The notes: generated by a model not told the origin, from the sequence alone. Shown: positions 8,679 to 17,507, counted from the first letter of the stretch. The stretch: 64,000 bases of DNA from Streptomyces sp. NRRL F-525 (GCF_000716605.1 NZ_JNXE01000004.1:186001-250000), one strand, 5' to 3'. Translations and numbers: made by a program.

Positions 8679-9884
8679 TTGGTCGACAAGGAGATCAGAG
8701 CCCTGGCGACCGTGCTGCTCGAACGCGTCGGGGAACTGGCGAAGGAGATGGCGGCACGGATCCGCGCCGGCTCACGGGAGTACCACTACGACGCGGTGCC
8801 CGAGGAGGACCTGGAGGAGGCCTGCCGGACCCATGTGAGCAACGCGCTCCAGGCGCTCACCGGGCAGGTACCGCTGGACACGGAGGCTGCCGCCGACATC
8901 GGCCGCCGGCGCGCCCGGCAGAACGTGCCGCTGCCCACCGTGATGGCGGCCTACCGCGTCGGCGTCAGGTACTTCTGGGAGTCGGTCGTAGCCGAGGCCA
9001 CCACAACTGCCTTGGTGGGCAACGACGTTCTGGTCGCGGCCGCCACCGCCATGTGGGAGATCCAGGACGGCATCACCGAGGCCATGGTCTCCGGGTACCA
9101 CGACGCGGTGGCTCAACGCCTCCTCGCGGGCGAGCAGGAACGCTCGGCGCTGGTGGAGGCACTCCTGGAGGGCAGGAGCATGGACGCCGACGCCGTGTGG
9201 TCCGCCGCGGAGGTGCTGCGCGTGCCGCGCGGGGGACCGTTCACCGTGGTCGCCGCCGAGGTGCCACGGATCGGCCGCCAGGCCCTGCCGGACATCGCGG
9301 ACCTCCTGACCCGGCGCGGCATCCGCTCCGCCTGGCGCCTGCGCCCCGACCTCCAGCTCGGCATCGTGCACCTGCGCACCCCGCGCGATCTGCCCGACCT
9401 GGTCGAGGTGTTGCGCGCCCACGCGGAGCGACGCGTGGGCGTGAGCCCCTCCTACGACGACCTGAACCGCACCGGCGACGCCCTGCGCTTCGCCAAGGTC
9501 GCGATGCGCGGCGGCGACGCGGAGAGCAGCGCGGTGACCGTCTTCGACGACTCACCCCTCGCGGTCGCGACAGCGGGCGCACCCGACGTCATGGCCCGCG
9601 TCGCCACCAAGGTCCTGGGCCCCGTCGAGGCCCTGCCCGCCGACGAACGCGCCCTGCTGCTGGACACGTTGGACGTCTGGTTCGCCTGCGGCGGCTCCGC
9701 CGAGGAGGCGGCCAAGCGGCTCTACGTCCACCCGAACACCGTCCGCGCCCGCCTGCGCCGCATCACCGAACGCACGGGCCGCTCCCTGACCGACCCCCGT
9801 GGAATCACCGAACTCGCCCTGGCCCTGCGCGCCGTACGGCAGACTCCGAGGCCCCCGACCCCGGAGTCGACCGATGGGCTCTAG
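8679..9884 (+). CDS. PucR/CdaR-type helix-turn-helix regulator
   Basis: A protein of about 401 residues. The N-terminal ~170 residues are helical and Ala/Glu-rich, the middle is a degenerate GGDEF-like region, and the C-terminus is a PucR-type helix-turn-helix (WFACGGSAEEAAKRLYVHPNTVRARLRRI, the signature of HTH_30 regulators). The frame is open upstream into the LAL gene, so the start must be chosen. TTG 8679 fits best: GGAG lies 6 nt before it and the next residues (VDKEIRALATVLLERVGELA) start the conserved helical part. It follows LAL 2 by 35 bp and may share its transcript. Its stop overlaps that of the convergent phospholipase gene in one CTAG. Confidence 0.8.
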   Translation: MVDKEIRALATVLLERVGELAKEMAARIRAGSREYHYDAVPEEDLEEACRTHVSNALQALTGQVPLDTEAAADIGRRRARQNVPLPTVMAAYRVGVRYFWESVVAEATTTALVGNDVLVAAATAMWEIQDGITEAMVSGYHDAVAQRLLAGEQERSALVEALLEGRSMDADAVWSAAEVLRVPRGGPFTVVAAEVPRIGRQALPDIADLLTRRGIRSAWRLRPDLQLGIVHLRTPRDLPDLVEVLRAHAERRVGVSPSYDDLNRTGDALRFAKVAMRGGDAESSAVTVFDDSPLAVATAGAPDVMARVATKVLGPVEALPADERALLLDTLDVWFACGGSAEEAAKRLYVHPNTVRARLRRITERTGRSLTDPRGITELALALRAVRQTPRPPTPESTDGL

Positions 9885-10876
9885 GCGGCGGTACCGCCCG
9901 CGTAGTCGCTCTTGAACGTGGTCTCGATGGTCGTGGCGACGGACTGGGCGACTCCTGTGCCGGTGAGGATGATGCCCAACTCCCGGTTGTTGGACAGGGA
10001 GTTGCTGCTGATGTTCATCGAACCGGCCTCCACCTCCTGGGTGGACAGGCCGTAGTCGGCGACCATGGCCTTGGCGTGGATGTAGAACCCGTTGGGGTCG
10101 GAGTATCCGACGACCGTGCCGCCCGCCGCCTTGATCGCGGACACCTCGCTGGAGTAGTCGCCCGGCGTCTCCAGCACCACCCGCACGGTCACACCCGCCT
10201 TCGCCCTGGCCACGATCGCGTTGACCACCGTGCTGTCGCTGAACTCCAACTCCTCGACGTCCAGCGTCGTGGTGGCCGCGTTGATCACGGTCAGCAGCCG
10301 GGCGCGGGAGTCGGTGGGGGACCAGAGCAGGTGGTCGCCGTCGGTCGGGGTGATCGAGGTGCCGGCGTAGTCCGCGTTGAACACCTTCTCGATCGCGGCG
10401 ACATCACGGGTGTCGTCGGTGAAGACGCCGTAGTCGCGGCCGGTCGAGTAGTACTGCGAGGTCAGATTGCCGGTCAGGACGAGCGACTTGGTGGCGTCCA
10501 CGGTGATCGTCTTCTGGTGCGTGTAGACGAAGCTGGACGGCGACCACACGACACCCACGCCCGCGTTCGTCAGCGCCGTGTACGCCGAGCTGTTGGCGGA
10601 CTGGTGCGCGCGGTCCAGGACCACCCGCACGGTGACGCCCTTCTTCTCCAGGGCGATCAGGTCGTTGACGGCCGTGGTGTCCTCCAGCTCGTACATCGTC
10701 ATGTCGAGCGAGGTGGTGGCCGAGTTGATGAAGTCGTAGATGGTCGGCTGAGTGGTACCGGCCTGCGAGAAGGCGAAGGCCGTGTACGTCGCGGCGTTGG
10801 CGGGGACAGCCGTGACGAACAGGGTGGCGCCGGCGGCCAGCGCGACACCCGCGCGGCCGAGGAACGTCCTCAACAT
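9881..10876 (-). CDS. Secreted phospholipase D-like (HKD) protein
   Basis: A 331-residue protein with a Sec signal peptide: basic start, hydrophobic core, and cleavage near VPANA-AT around residue 28. It has two PLD catalytic motifs of the form HxKxxxxD: HQKTITVD in the first half and HAKAMVAD in the second, the latter followed by SMNISSN. Two complete HKD motifs in one chain make the usual pseudo-dimeric phosphodiesterase that hydrolyses or transfers phosphatidyl groups outside the cell. It could also be an HKD nuclease, since these share the motifs. Length is shorter than classic ~500-residue Streptomyces PLDs. It is a single gene, convergent with the PucR-type regulator. Confidence 0.85.
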   Translation of the reverse strand: MLRTFLGRAGVALAAGATLFVTAVPANAATYTAFAFSQAGTTQPTIYDFINSATTSLDMTMYELEDTTAVNDLIALEKKGVTVRVVLDRAHQSANSSAYTALTNAGVGVVWSPSSFVYTHQKTITVDATKSLVLTGNLTSQYYSTGRDYGVFTDDTRDVAAIEKVFNADYAGTSITPTDGDHLLWSPTDSRARLLTVINAATTTLDVEELEFSDSTVVNAIVARAKAGVTVRVVLETPGDYSSEVSAIKAAGGTVVGYSDPNGFYIHAKAMVADYGLSTQEVEAGSMNISSNSLSNNRELGIILTGTGVAQSVATTIETTFKSDYAGGTAA

Positions 10877-11229
10877 GCGTGACTCCTAGTCGAGTTGATG
10901 CCCACGTGGGGGGTGGCGGGCAGGTGCATGACACCACGCGCGTAGAACGCGGAGGAAGAGAGGCCGGGTGAACTCACGATTACCGTCCACGAGTTCAGCT
11001 GGACAAAGGGGACTCCGCGCAGGTGGGACCCGGTTCATGGGGTCCCCGCGAGTTAGCAAAAACTTCGTAGCCACAGGATCCCGGGTCAACGACAGCGCCC
11101 CTGAAGGGGCGCGGGGAACTGCGCGCCCAGCCCCAACGGCGCGGCACGAGAACGACGGCATATCGGGGCACTTCGCGCGGAGCGCCTAGGCTGCGCCCCG
11201 ACACTCACATCAACCCCAGGAGCACCTCC
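10877..11229. other. Divergent intergenic region between phospholipase D and nitrobindin-like genes
   Basis: These 353 bp carry the promoters of two divergent genes. Short AT-richer patches (AGTTAGCAAAAACTTCG near 11050-11070) may be promoter elements, but no clear -35/-10 pair was found. The right half contains a hairpin repeat described separately. No credible gene is present. Confidence 0.5.
11095..11150. repeat. Dispersed Streptomyces-type hairpin repeat (GCGCCCC-TGAA-GGGGCGC followed by a conserved tail)
   Basis: A perfect 7-bp stem with a TGAA tetraloop spans 11095-11112 and is followed by GGGGAACTGCGCGCCCAGCC. From memory, this hairpin plus the GGGGAACTGCGCG tail is common between genes in Streptomyces genomes. 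Only one copy is visible here, so the repeat status rests on recall rather than on this window. Confidence 0.55.
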
Positions 11230-11730
11230 GTGTCCAACCCGCCCCCCGCCCCTCACCCGCTGCTCGAACCCGTCCTCGCCCTCCTGGGCAACTGGCACGG
11301 CCAAGGCAAGGGCGAATACCCCACCATCGACGGCGACTTCACCTACGCCCAGGACGTCACCTTCACCCACGACGGTCGTCCCTTCCTGCACTACGAGGCC
11401 CGAGCCTGGATCCTCGACGCCGAAGGCGCACCACTCCGCCCGGCAGCCCGCGAAAGCGGCTGGTGGCGCCTCCAGCCCGATGCCCGGATCGAGGCACTCA
11501 TCACCCAGCCCACCGGCATCGCGGAGATCCTCGTCGGAACCGCCACCGCCGGCACGATCGACCTCACCACCCACCAGATCGCCCTCACCCCCACCGCCAA
11601 GAACGTCACCGCCACCCGCCGCCGCTACACCCTGACCGACGACGCCACCCTCACCTTCACCCACGACCTGGAAGCCGTAGGACAACCGCTGCAACACCAC
11701 CTCGCCGCGCAGCTCCACCGCACGGGCTGA
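11230..11730 (+). CDS. Nitrobindin/THAP4-like heme-binding beta-barrel protein (DUF1794, FABP-like)
   Basis: A 166-residue soluble protein. Near the N-terminus it has the family signature [15 protein letters not shown] (form GxWxGxGxGxYP, about residues 23-35). Alternating polar/hydrophobic beta strands follow, ending in HHLAAQLHR near the C-terminus, where the family carries the histidine that coordinates ferric heme. Nitrobindins isomerise peroxynitrite and bind nitric oxide. GTG 11230 is the start, with AGGAGC in the upstream CCCAGGAGCACCTCC. It stands alone between a divergent phospholipase gene and the condensation-domain gene. Confidence 0.8.
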   Translation: MSNPPPAPHPLLEPVLALLGNWHGQGKGEYPTIDGDFTYAQDVTFTHDGRPFLHYEARAWILDAEGAPLRPAARESGWWRLQPDARIEALITQPTGIAEILVGTATAGTIDLTTHQIALTPTAKNVTATRRRYTLTDDATLTFTHDLEAVGQPLQHHLAAQLHRTG

Positions 11731-11882
11731 AATGGACTGATCAGAAAGCCTGTTCACGGCGTTGCTTTCCGAATATCCGATCGTTGATCTCCTCATGCAG
11801 TGAGCGGTGCCCGAGCGGCATGGAGGCGTGGATCGACAGTGGTGCCCGGCGGCCTCCCGTGGGCAGGCGAACGGAGAGCCCT

Positions 11883-13295
11883 GTGCGCATGAGTGACCTT
11901 CAACGGTGCGAGATCCGGCCCGGACGACTCGTCGAGTGGACGCTGCACCCGGCGGCCGTAGGAGCGGCGCGGGCCCTCCCGGACGACGCGCGGCCACCGG
12001 CGTACGTGCAGGAGTCCCACATCCGGACGGCGCGCTCGGTGCGCGAGGACGGGCTGTTCGTGCCGACCTGGCTCGGCACCGCCTTCGACATGCCGGGGCG
12101 GATCGAACTCGACGTGCTCCAGGGCGCGTTGCGGTCCTGGATGCTCCGGCACGAGACGCTGCGCAGCGGCTTCCGGTGGGCCGGTGACGAGATGCGCCGC
12201 TTCACCCTGGACGCCGACGCCGTGGCCCTGCACCGCGAGGACGTGGGGGAGTTCGCGGACGCGGTGACGCTCACCCGGTACCTGCAGGACCGTTTCGATG
12301 TGACGGCCGACGCGCTCACCTGGCCCAACTTCCTCTTCGCGGCGGTCGTCCGCGACGACGGCACGAGCGTCTACCTCGCCTTCGACCACAGCAATGTCGA
12401 CGCCTACTCCCTCCACCGCATCGCGGGCGAGGTCCATGAGCTGTACGCGGCCGGCCTCGCCGGGAAGGCCGTCGAGTCGGCGCCCGTCGCCAGTTACATC
12501 GACTTCTGCGCGGGCGAGCGCACGGACGCCGACCAGATCGACGACACCCACACCGTCGTCTCCCGCTGGCGCGAGTTCATCGCCCGCTGCGACGGCAAGC
12601 TGCCGAACTTCCCCGTCGACCTCGGCCTCGACCCCGAAGGGCCGCTGCCCACCCAGAAGTTCCTCCAGGAGATGCTCGTCGACGACAAGGACGCGGCGGC
12701 CTTCGAGGCGTACTGCCGCCCCTACGGCGGAAGCCTCGTCGGCATCCTCGCGGCCGTCGCACTGGCCGCCCGCGAGATCAGCGGCCTCGACGTGTACCGC
12801 ACCGTCGTCCCCTTCCACACCCGCGCCAAGTCCCGCTGGGCCGACTCGGTCGGCTGGTACGTGGGCGGCGCCCCGATCGAGATCCCCGTGCAGCACGCCA
12901 CCGACTTCGACCACGCCCTGCGCATGGTCCGCGCCACCCTCCGCGAGAACCGCCCGCACGCCCGCATGCCCATCGCCCGCGTCCTGCGCCTGCTGGGCGC
13001 CGACTTCCGGCCCACGTCCCCCGACCTGTACTCGATCGTCTCCTACGTCGACTCGCGCCCCCTGCCCGGTTCGGAACGCTGGCAGGAGCTGAAGGCGTAC
13101 GGACTGATCCGGGTGTCGTACGGCGACCAGGTGTGCGCGTGGGTGACCCGGGTCCACGAGGGACTGCAGTTCGCGTGCCGCGTCCCGGACAACGTCATCG
13201 CGGACAAGAACATGCGGCTGTGCATGGAGCTGGTGCGGGAGCGGCTCGTCGAGGTGGCCCGGCAGGCCCTGCCCGCGGCGGTCGGTCCCGCCTAG
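11883..13295 (+). CDS. Stand-alone condensation-domain (CoA-/carrier-dependent acyltransferase) protein
   Basis: A protein of about 470 residues resembling a single NRPS condensation or PapA-type acyltransferase domain. The catalytic HHxxxDG motif appears as FDHSNVDAYS: the second His and the Asp remain, while the first His is Asp and the final Gly is Ala. The N-terminal half holds the helix LRSWMLRHETLRSGF typical of the acceptor side. No adenylation domain, carrier protein or other NRPS gene is nearby, so its acyl donor and acceptor are unknown. GTG 11883 is placed 6 nt after GGAG; ATG 11889 is an alternative two codons later. About 150 bp of non-coding DNA precedes it. Confidence 0.75.
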   Translation: MRMSDLQRCEIRPGRLVEWTLHPAAVGAARALPDDARPPAYVQESHIRTARSVREDGLFVPTWLGTAFDMPGRIELDVLQGALRSWMLRHETLRSGFRWAGDEMRRFTLDADAVALHREDVGEFADAVTLTRYLQDRFDVTADALTWPNFLFAAVVRDDGTSVYLAFDHSNVDAYSLHRIAGEVHELYAAGLAGKAVESAPVASYIDFCAGERTDADQIDDTHTVVSRWREFIARCDGKLPNFPVDLGLDPEGPLPTQKFLQEMLVDDKDAAAFEAYCRPYGGSLVGILAAVALAAREISGLDVYRTVVPFHTRAKSRWADSVGWYVGGAPIEIPVQHATDFDHALRMVRATLRENRPHARMPIARVLRLLGADFRPTSPDLYSIVSYVDSRPLPGSERWQELKAYGLIRVSYGDQVCAWVTRVHEGLQFACRVPDNVIADKNMRLCMELVRERLVEVARQALPAAVGPA

Positions 13296-13377
13296 GGGTG
13301 GGCGGGGGCGCGCGGCACCTCACCGTACCGACCTGCGCACGCGCGCCCCATGTCCGAACAAACATGGTGCAGGACCG

Positions 13378-13407
13378 TTGACCGACCGGACGGACGGGAC
13401 CTACGTT
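13378..13407 (+). promoter_or_regulatory. Candidate HrdB-type promoter of the sugar ABC importer operon
   Basis: TTGACC at 13378-13383 and TACGTT at 13402-13407 are 18 bp apart. They match the vegetative consensus TTGACA / TAnnnT well and are in the right direction for the gene starting at 13576. The predicted transcription start is near 13413, leaving a leader of about 160 nt. Confidence 0.5.
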
Positions 13408-13417
13408 CTCTGCAGGC

Positions 13418-13429
13418 GAAAGCGCTTGC
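13418..13429. promoter_or_regulatory. Candidate LacI-family operator
   Basis: GAAAGCGCTTGC contains the 8-bp palindrome AAGCGCTT (13420-13427), the central CG dyad typical of LacI/GalR-family sites. It lies just downstream of the predicted transcription start, where a bound repressor would block the importer operon. No LacI-family gene is present in this window. Confidence 0.5.
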
Positions 13430-13575
13430 CATACCCCCGCCGTTCATCCGACGCGGCCCGATCGGTCGTGCTCCCGTGCCCTGCCGTCCGTCCGTTCCCC
13501 CCACCTTCTGCCGGACGGTGCAACAACTCCTGACCTCAGACAACGATGTCCACGCTCCACTCAGGAGGCATCGCC

Positions 13576-14895
13576 ATGACGCCACCCAGTTTCCGGAGAC
13601 GAGCTGTCCTCGGCGCCGCCGCGGGCGCCCTGTTCGCCCCCCTCCTCGCCGGCTGTTCCGACGGCGCCGGAGCGAGCACGGCGGCGGGCGGCAAAGTGAC
13701 ACTCACCTTCGCCTGGTGGGGCAACGACGACCGTGCGCAACGCACCAACGCCGCCGTGGCCCTCTTCGAGAAGCGCCACCCGAACATCACGGTCCGCACC
13801 TCCTTCGCCGGCTACCCGGCGTACGTGCAGAAGCTCGCCACCCAGGCGGCGGGCGGCGACCTCCCGGATGTGGCCCAGCTCGACTACCGCCAGATATCCC
13901 AGTACGCGGGCAGCGGGACCCTCCTCGACCTCGGCCCCTACGTCAGGAACGGCACGCTCCGGACGGCCGACTTCGACAGGACCCTGACCCGCACTGGCGT
14001 CTACGACGGCAAGCAGTACGCCCTACCGATGGGCAAGGGAACGACCGGCATCGTCTACGACGCCGCCGTCTTCAAGAAGGCCGGAGTCGCGACACCTCAA
14101 CCGGGCTGGACCTGGGACGACTGGGCCGAGGCGGGCAAGAAGATCACCGCGCTCGGTATGAAGGGCCCCAACGGGCATGCCTACACCGGCCTTTCGGACC
14201 TCGGGGTCAACGAGGACGCCTTCGAGACCTGGTTGCGCGGCAGGGGCAAGGAGTTGTACGCCTCCGAGCACCGACTCGGCTTCACCGCCGACGACTTGAC
14301 CGACTTCTGGACCTTCACCGACAAGCTGCGCCGCGCGGGCATCGTGTCGCAGGCCAGGGACACCGCCCAGGTCGGCGGCGCCGTCGAGGACACCCCGATG
14401 GGACGCGGTATCGCGGCGACCGACTTCAACTGGGACGCCCCCTTCCTCGGCTACCCGCCCCTGCTCGGCGACCAGGTCCACTTCGCGCCCGTCCCCACGA
14501 CCGACGGCAAGGTGGGCCAGTACTTCAAGCCGACCATGCTCATCGGCGCGGGCGCCGGGACCCAACACCCCAAGGAGGCGGCCGAGTTGATCGACTTCCT
14601 GCTCAACGACCCCGCCGCCGGCGAGATCCTCGGCGTCACCCGCTCCACACCCCCCAACGAGAAGATCGCCGAGGAGATAGGCAAGGGCCTGACCGGCCCG
14701 GAGAAAGAGGTCTACGACTACGGCCGCACGATCGCCGCCCACGGCACCTCGGCCCCACCCATGGCACCGCCCCGCGGCGACGTCGTCCTCCAGGTCTCCT
14801 TCACCCGCGACTACCAGCGCGTCTCCTACGGCATGGAGAGCCCGCGCGGCGCCGCCGAGGAGTACGTCGCCGAGGCGAAGCGGGAGCTGCGATGA
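13576..14895 (+). CDS. Carbohydrate ABC transporter substrate-binding lipoprotein
   Basis: A 439-residue extracellular binding protein. The N-terminus combines a twin-arginine-like run (RRRAVLG, residues 8-14), a hydrophobic core and a lipobox LLAGC, so it is exported and anchored by a lipidated Cys near residue 32. The mature part begins VTLTFAWWGNDDRAQRTNAAV and has the fold signature of family 1 extracellular solute-binding proteins, including a KLATQAAGGDLPDVAQ segment. AGGAGG at 13563-13568 fixes ATG 13576; an in-frame ATG at 13546 is a less likely upstream start. It begins a three-gene importer set with overlapping starts. The sugar is not evident. Confidence 0.9.
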   Translation: MTPPSFRRRAVLGAAAGALFAPLLAGCSDGAGASTAAGGKVTLTFAWWGNDDRAQRTNAAVALFEKRHPNITVRTSFAGYPAYVQKLATQAAGGDLPDVAQLDYRQISQYAGSGTLLDLGPYVRNGTLRTADFDRTLTRTGVYDGKQYALPMGKGTTGIVYDAAVFKKAGVATPQPGWTWDDWAEAGKKITALGMKGPNGHAYTGLSDLGVNEDAFETWLRGRGKELYASEHRLGFTADDLTDFWTFTDKLRRAGIVSQARDTAQVGGAVEDTPMGRGIAATDFNWDAPFLGYPPLLGDQVHFAPVPTTDGKVGQYFKPTMLIGAGAGTQHPKEAAELIDFLLNDPAAGEILGVTRSTPPNEKIAEEIGKGLTGPEKEVYDYGRTIAAHGTSAPPMAPPRGDVVLQVSFTRDYQRVSYGMESPRGAAEEYVAEAKRELR

Positions 14896-15845
14896 CCACC
14901 ACGGCGACCCCACCGCCCCGCACCGCACCCGCCACCGCGCCACCACCGGAACACCGCAAGCGCGGTCAACGCAGCGGCCCCGCCTACATCTTCCTCTCGC
15001 CGTGGATCCTCGGAGTCGTCCTCCTGACACTCGCCCCCATGGCCGTGTCCCTCTATCTCTCGTTCACCGACTACAACCTCTTCGACCCGCCCAAGTGGGT
15101 CGGACTGCGCAACTACAGCGACATGTTCACCGCGGACCCGAGGTACTGGCGCTCGGTGGGCACCACGCTCCTCTACGTCGTGGTCGCCGTCCCCCTCAAA
15201 CTCGCCATCGCCCTCGGCGTCGCACTGCTGCTCAGCAACACCCGCAAGGCCAAAGGCTTTTACCGCTCGGCCTTCTACGCCCCTTCGCTGCTCGGCGCGA
15301 GCATGGCGGTCGCGCTGGTGTGGCGGGCGCTCTACAACGACGGCGGCACGGTCGACGAACTGCTGTCCTCCATCGGCATCCACACCGGCGGCTGGGTCTC
15401 GGACCCGCACCTCGCGGTGTTCGTCGTCGCGCTGCTCTCCGCCTGGCAGTTCGGCGCCCCGATGGTCATCTTCCTGGCCGGGCTGCAGCAGATCCCGGTC
15501 GACCTGTACGAGGCCGCCGCACTCGACGGCGCGGGACGATGGCGCCGGTTCGTGTCCGTGACGCTGCCCATGCTGTCCCCGGTGGTCTTCTTCAACCTCG
15601 TCCTGGAGACCATCCAGTCCTTCCAGGTCTTCACCCCCGCCTTCGCCATCAGCGGCGGCAACGGCGGACCGGCCGACTCGACCGAGTTCTACACGCTCTA
15701 CCTCTACGAACGGGGCTTCACCGCCTCGCACATGGGCTACGCCTCCGCCATGGCCTGGGTCCTGCTCCTGGCCATCGGCGCGGTCACGCTCGTCCTCTTC
15801 AGGACCTCACGCTCCTGGGTCTTCTACGCCAACGAGGGGGCCTGA
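14892..15845 (+). CDS. Carbohydrate ABC transporter permease (MalF-type)
   Basis: A 317-residue inner-membrane permease with a Pro/Thr-rich cytoplasmic N-terminus followed by about six membrane helices. The EAA loop that docks the ATPase is clear (YEAAALDGAGRWRRF, then LP). The start ATGA overlaps the stop of the binding-protein gene, indicating translational coupling. It pairs with the downstream permease to form the channel. No ATPase gene is in the operon; Streptomyces sugar importers of this type usually share the MsiK ATPase encoded elsewhere. Confidence 0.9.
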   Translation: MTTTATPPPRTAPATAPPPEHRKRGQRSGPAYIFLSPWILGVVLLTLAPMAVSLYLSFTDYNLFDPPKWVGLRNYSDMFTADPRYWRSVGTTLLYVVVAVPLKLAIALGVALLLSNTRKAKGFYRSAFYAPSLLGASMAVALVWRALYNDGGTVDELLSSIGIHTGGWVSDPHLAVFVVALLSAWQFGAPMVIFLAGLQQIPVDLYEAAALDGAGRWRRFVSVTLPMLSPVVFFNLVLETIQSFQVFTPAFAISGGNGGPADSTEFYTLYLYERGFTASHMGYASAMAWVLLLAIGAVTLVLFRTSRSWVFYANEGA

Positions 15846-16735
15846 TGGCCACGACCGTGCCCGACTTGAAGAGTGCCGCCGCACTCAAGACCGACGTCGG
15901 CCGCACCCGCACCGCCGCGATCGCGAAACACCTCGGCCTGGTGGCCGTACTCCTCGTCCTGCTCTACCCGTTGGTGTGGCTCCTCGCCACCTCGCTGAAG
16001 CCGGCGAACGAGGTCCTCACCAGCCTCAAACTGCTGCCGAGCCACCTCGAGTGGTCGAACTACACCACCGCCCTGGACGGAATCAGCGGCGTCTCGATCA
16101 CCCGCCTGCTTCTCAACTCCCTGCTGATCAGCGTCGGTTCGGTGATCGGGAACGTCGTCTCCTGCTCCCTCGCCGCCTACGCCTTCGCCCGGCTGCGGTT
16201 CCGGATGCGGGGCCCGATGTTCGGCTTCATGATCGCCACGTTGATGCTGCCGCACCACGCCGTACTGATCCCGCAGTACATCATCTTCAACAAACTCGGC
16301 ATGGTGGACACCTATTGGCCGCTGATCCTGCCCAAGTTCCTTGCCACGGAGGCCTTTTTCGTCTTCCTCATCGTCCAGTTCGTGCGCGGCCTGCCGCGAG
16401 AGCTGGACGAGGCCGCCCGCATCGACGGCTGTGGACCGTTCCGCATCTTCTGGTCGGTGGTCCTGCCGCTGACCCGCCCGGCCCTGATCACCACCGCGAT
16501 CTTCACCTTCATCTGGAGCTGGAACGACTTCTTCACCCAGCTGATCTACCTCTTCGACCCGGAGAAGTTCACGATCACCCTGGCCCTGCGCAACTTCGTC
16601 GACCAGTCCAGCACCTCCGCCTACGGCCCGATGTTCGCGATGTCGGTGATCTCGATCGTGCCCATCGTGCTGTTCTTCTTCGCCTTCCAGCGCTACTTGG
16701 TCGAGGGCATGGCGACCTCCGGACTGAAGGGCTGA
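15845..16735 (+). CDS. Carbohydrate ABC transporter permease (MalG-type)
   Basis: A 296-residue inner-membrane permease with about six helices and the EAA loop LDEAARIDGCGPFRIFWSVVLP. The start ATG shares one base with the upstream stop (TGATG). Its C-terminus YLVEGMATSGLKG is the standard ending of MalG-type permeases. It forms a heterodimer with the preceding permease. Confidence 0.9.
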   Translation: MATTVPDLKSAAALKTDVGRTRTAAIAKHLGLVAVLLVLLYPLVWLLATSLKPANEVLTSLKLLPSHLEWSNYTTALDGISGVSITRLLLNSLLISVGSVIGNVVSCSLAAYAFARLRFRMRGPMFGFMIATLMLPHHAVLIPQYIIFNKLGMVDTYWPLILPKFLATEAFFVFLIVQFVRGLPRELDEAARIDGCGPFRIFWSVVLPLTRPALITTAIFTFIWSWNDFFTQLIYLFDPEKFTITLALRNFVDQSSTSAYGPMFAMSVISIVPIVLFFFAFQRYLVEGMATSGLKG

Positions 16736-16739
16736 GCCG

Positions 16740-17369
16740 ATGAGTTCCCTCGCACCCCAACGCCGGGAACCCGGTGAGGTGTTCGGCCCCCGCTTCACCC
16801 TCTTCGCCGACATGCTCGCCGTCGGCCTGGCGGCGGCGGTCGCCTCCCTCCCCCTGATCACGGCTCCTACGGCGTTCGCCGCGGCCTGCGCGGTCCTGCG
16901 CCGGTCGATCCGCGAGGACCGGCCGGCGAGCATGGGGGAGTATGTCGGTGAGTTCCGCGCCCATGGACCGCGCCGTGTGCTGCTGGCGGGCGTGACGGTG
17001 TTCGCGGCGGTGACCTTGGTCGTCCTCGACCTCGCGCTCGCGGGGGCGGGTCTCCCGGGAGCCCGTCCGATGTCGTGGGCGCTGACCGCTGTGGCAGTGG
17101 CGGGACTCGTTGTGGGCCTGCGCGCCGCGGGCGATCCGGAGGTGGCGCGCGGCTGGCGCCCGGCCCTGAGCAGGGCCGTGACCCGGTCAGTCACAGATCC
17201 GGTGGGCTGCGCGCTGATCGCGACGGCGGTCGGGCTGTGCGTCGCGTTCGTGTGGATGTTGCCGCTGCTCGCCCTGCTGCTGCCGGGGCCACTCGCCTTT
17301 GCGATCACGGCAGTTGAGCTGCGTATCGAGCCGGCCTGCGAAGACGCTGCCGTCGGTTCGGGAGGGTGA
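16740..17369 (+). CDS. DUF624 (YesL-like) membrane protein
   Basis: A 209-residue protein with about four to five membrane segments (MLAVGLAAAVASLPLITAPTA, VLLAGVTVFAAVTLVVLDLAL, ALTAVAVAGLVVGL, ALIATAVGLCVAFVWMLPLL). The early hydrophobic segment with LPLITAPTA and conserved charged loops fit DUF624/YesL proteins. These repeatedly sit in CUT1 sugar importer operons but have no established role. It starts 4 bp after the MalG-type gene and closes the operon before a GC-rich hairpin. Confidence 0.75.
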   Translation: MSSLAPQRREPGEVFGPRFTLFADMLAVGLAAAVASLPLITAPTAFAAACAVLRRSIREDRPASMGEYVGEFRAHGPRRVLLAGVTVFAAVTLVVLDLALAGAGLPGARPMSWALTAVAVAGLVVGLRAAGDPEVARGWRPALSRAVTRSVTDPVGCALIATAVGLCVAFVWMLPLLALLLPGPLAFAITAVELRIEPACEDAAVGSGG

Positions 17370-17385
17370 CGGGCGACTCGCCTCT

Positions 17386-17408
17386 CGACGGGTGGCGGGA
17401 TCCCGTCG
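17386..17408 (+). terminator. GC-rich hairpin after the sugar importer operon, possible terminator
   Basis: Perfect 7-bp arms CGACGGG (17386-17392) and CCCGTCG (17402-17408) enclose a 9-nt loop, 17 bp after the DUF624 stop. There is no T-run, so it is a weak-type terminator or an mRNA 3' end. Confidence 0.4.
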
Positions 17409-17460
17409 GACCCTGTCACTGAGTCCTCTGGTTGCCTTCCGTACCCGCTTCTACGGTCGA

Positions 17461-17493
17461 GGGAGAGGCCGGCGAACGCCGGCATCCCCTCCC
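17461..17493 (+). promoter_or_regulatory. Two-layer hairpin just upstream of the DJ-1/PfpI gene
   Basis: Inner arms GCCGGCG/CGCCGGC (17468-17474 and 17477-17483) leave only an AA between them. Outer GGGAG (17461-17465) can pair with CTCCC (17489-17493). The structure ends 14 nt before the ATG at 17508 and could influence translation of that gene. Confidence 0.35.
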
Positions 17494-17507
17494 ACGGAAG
17501 ACGCCAC

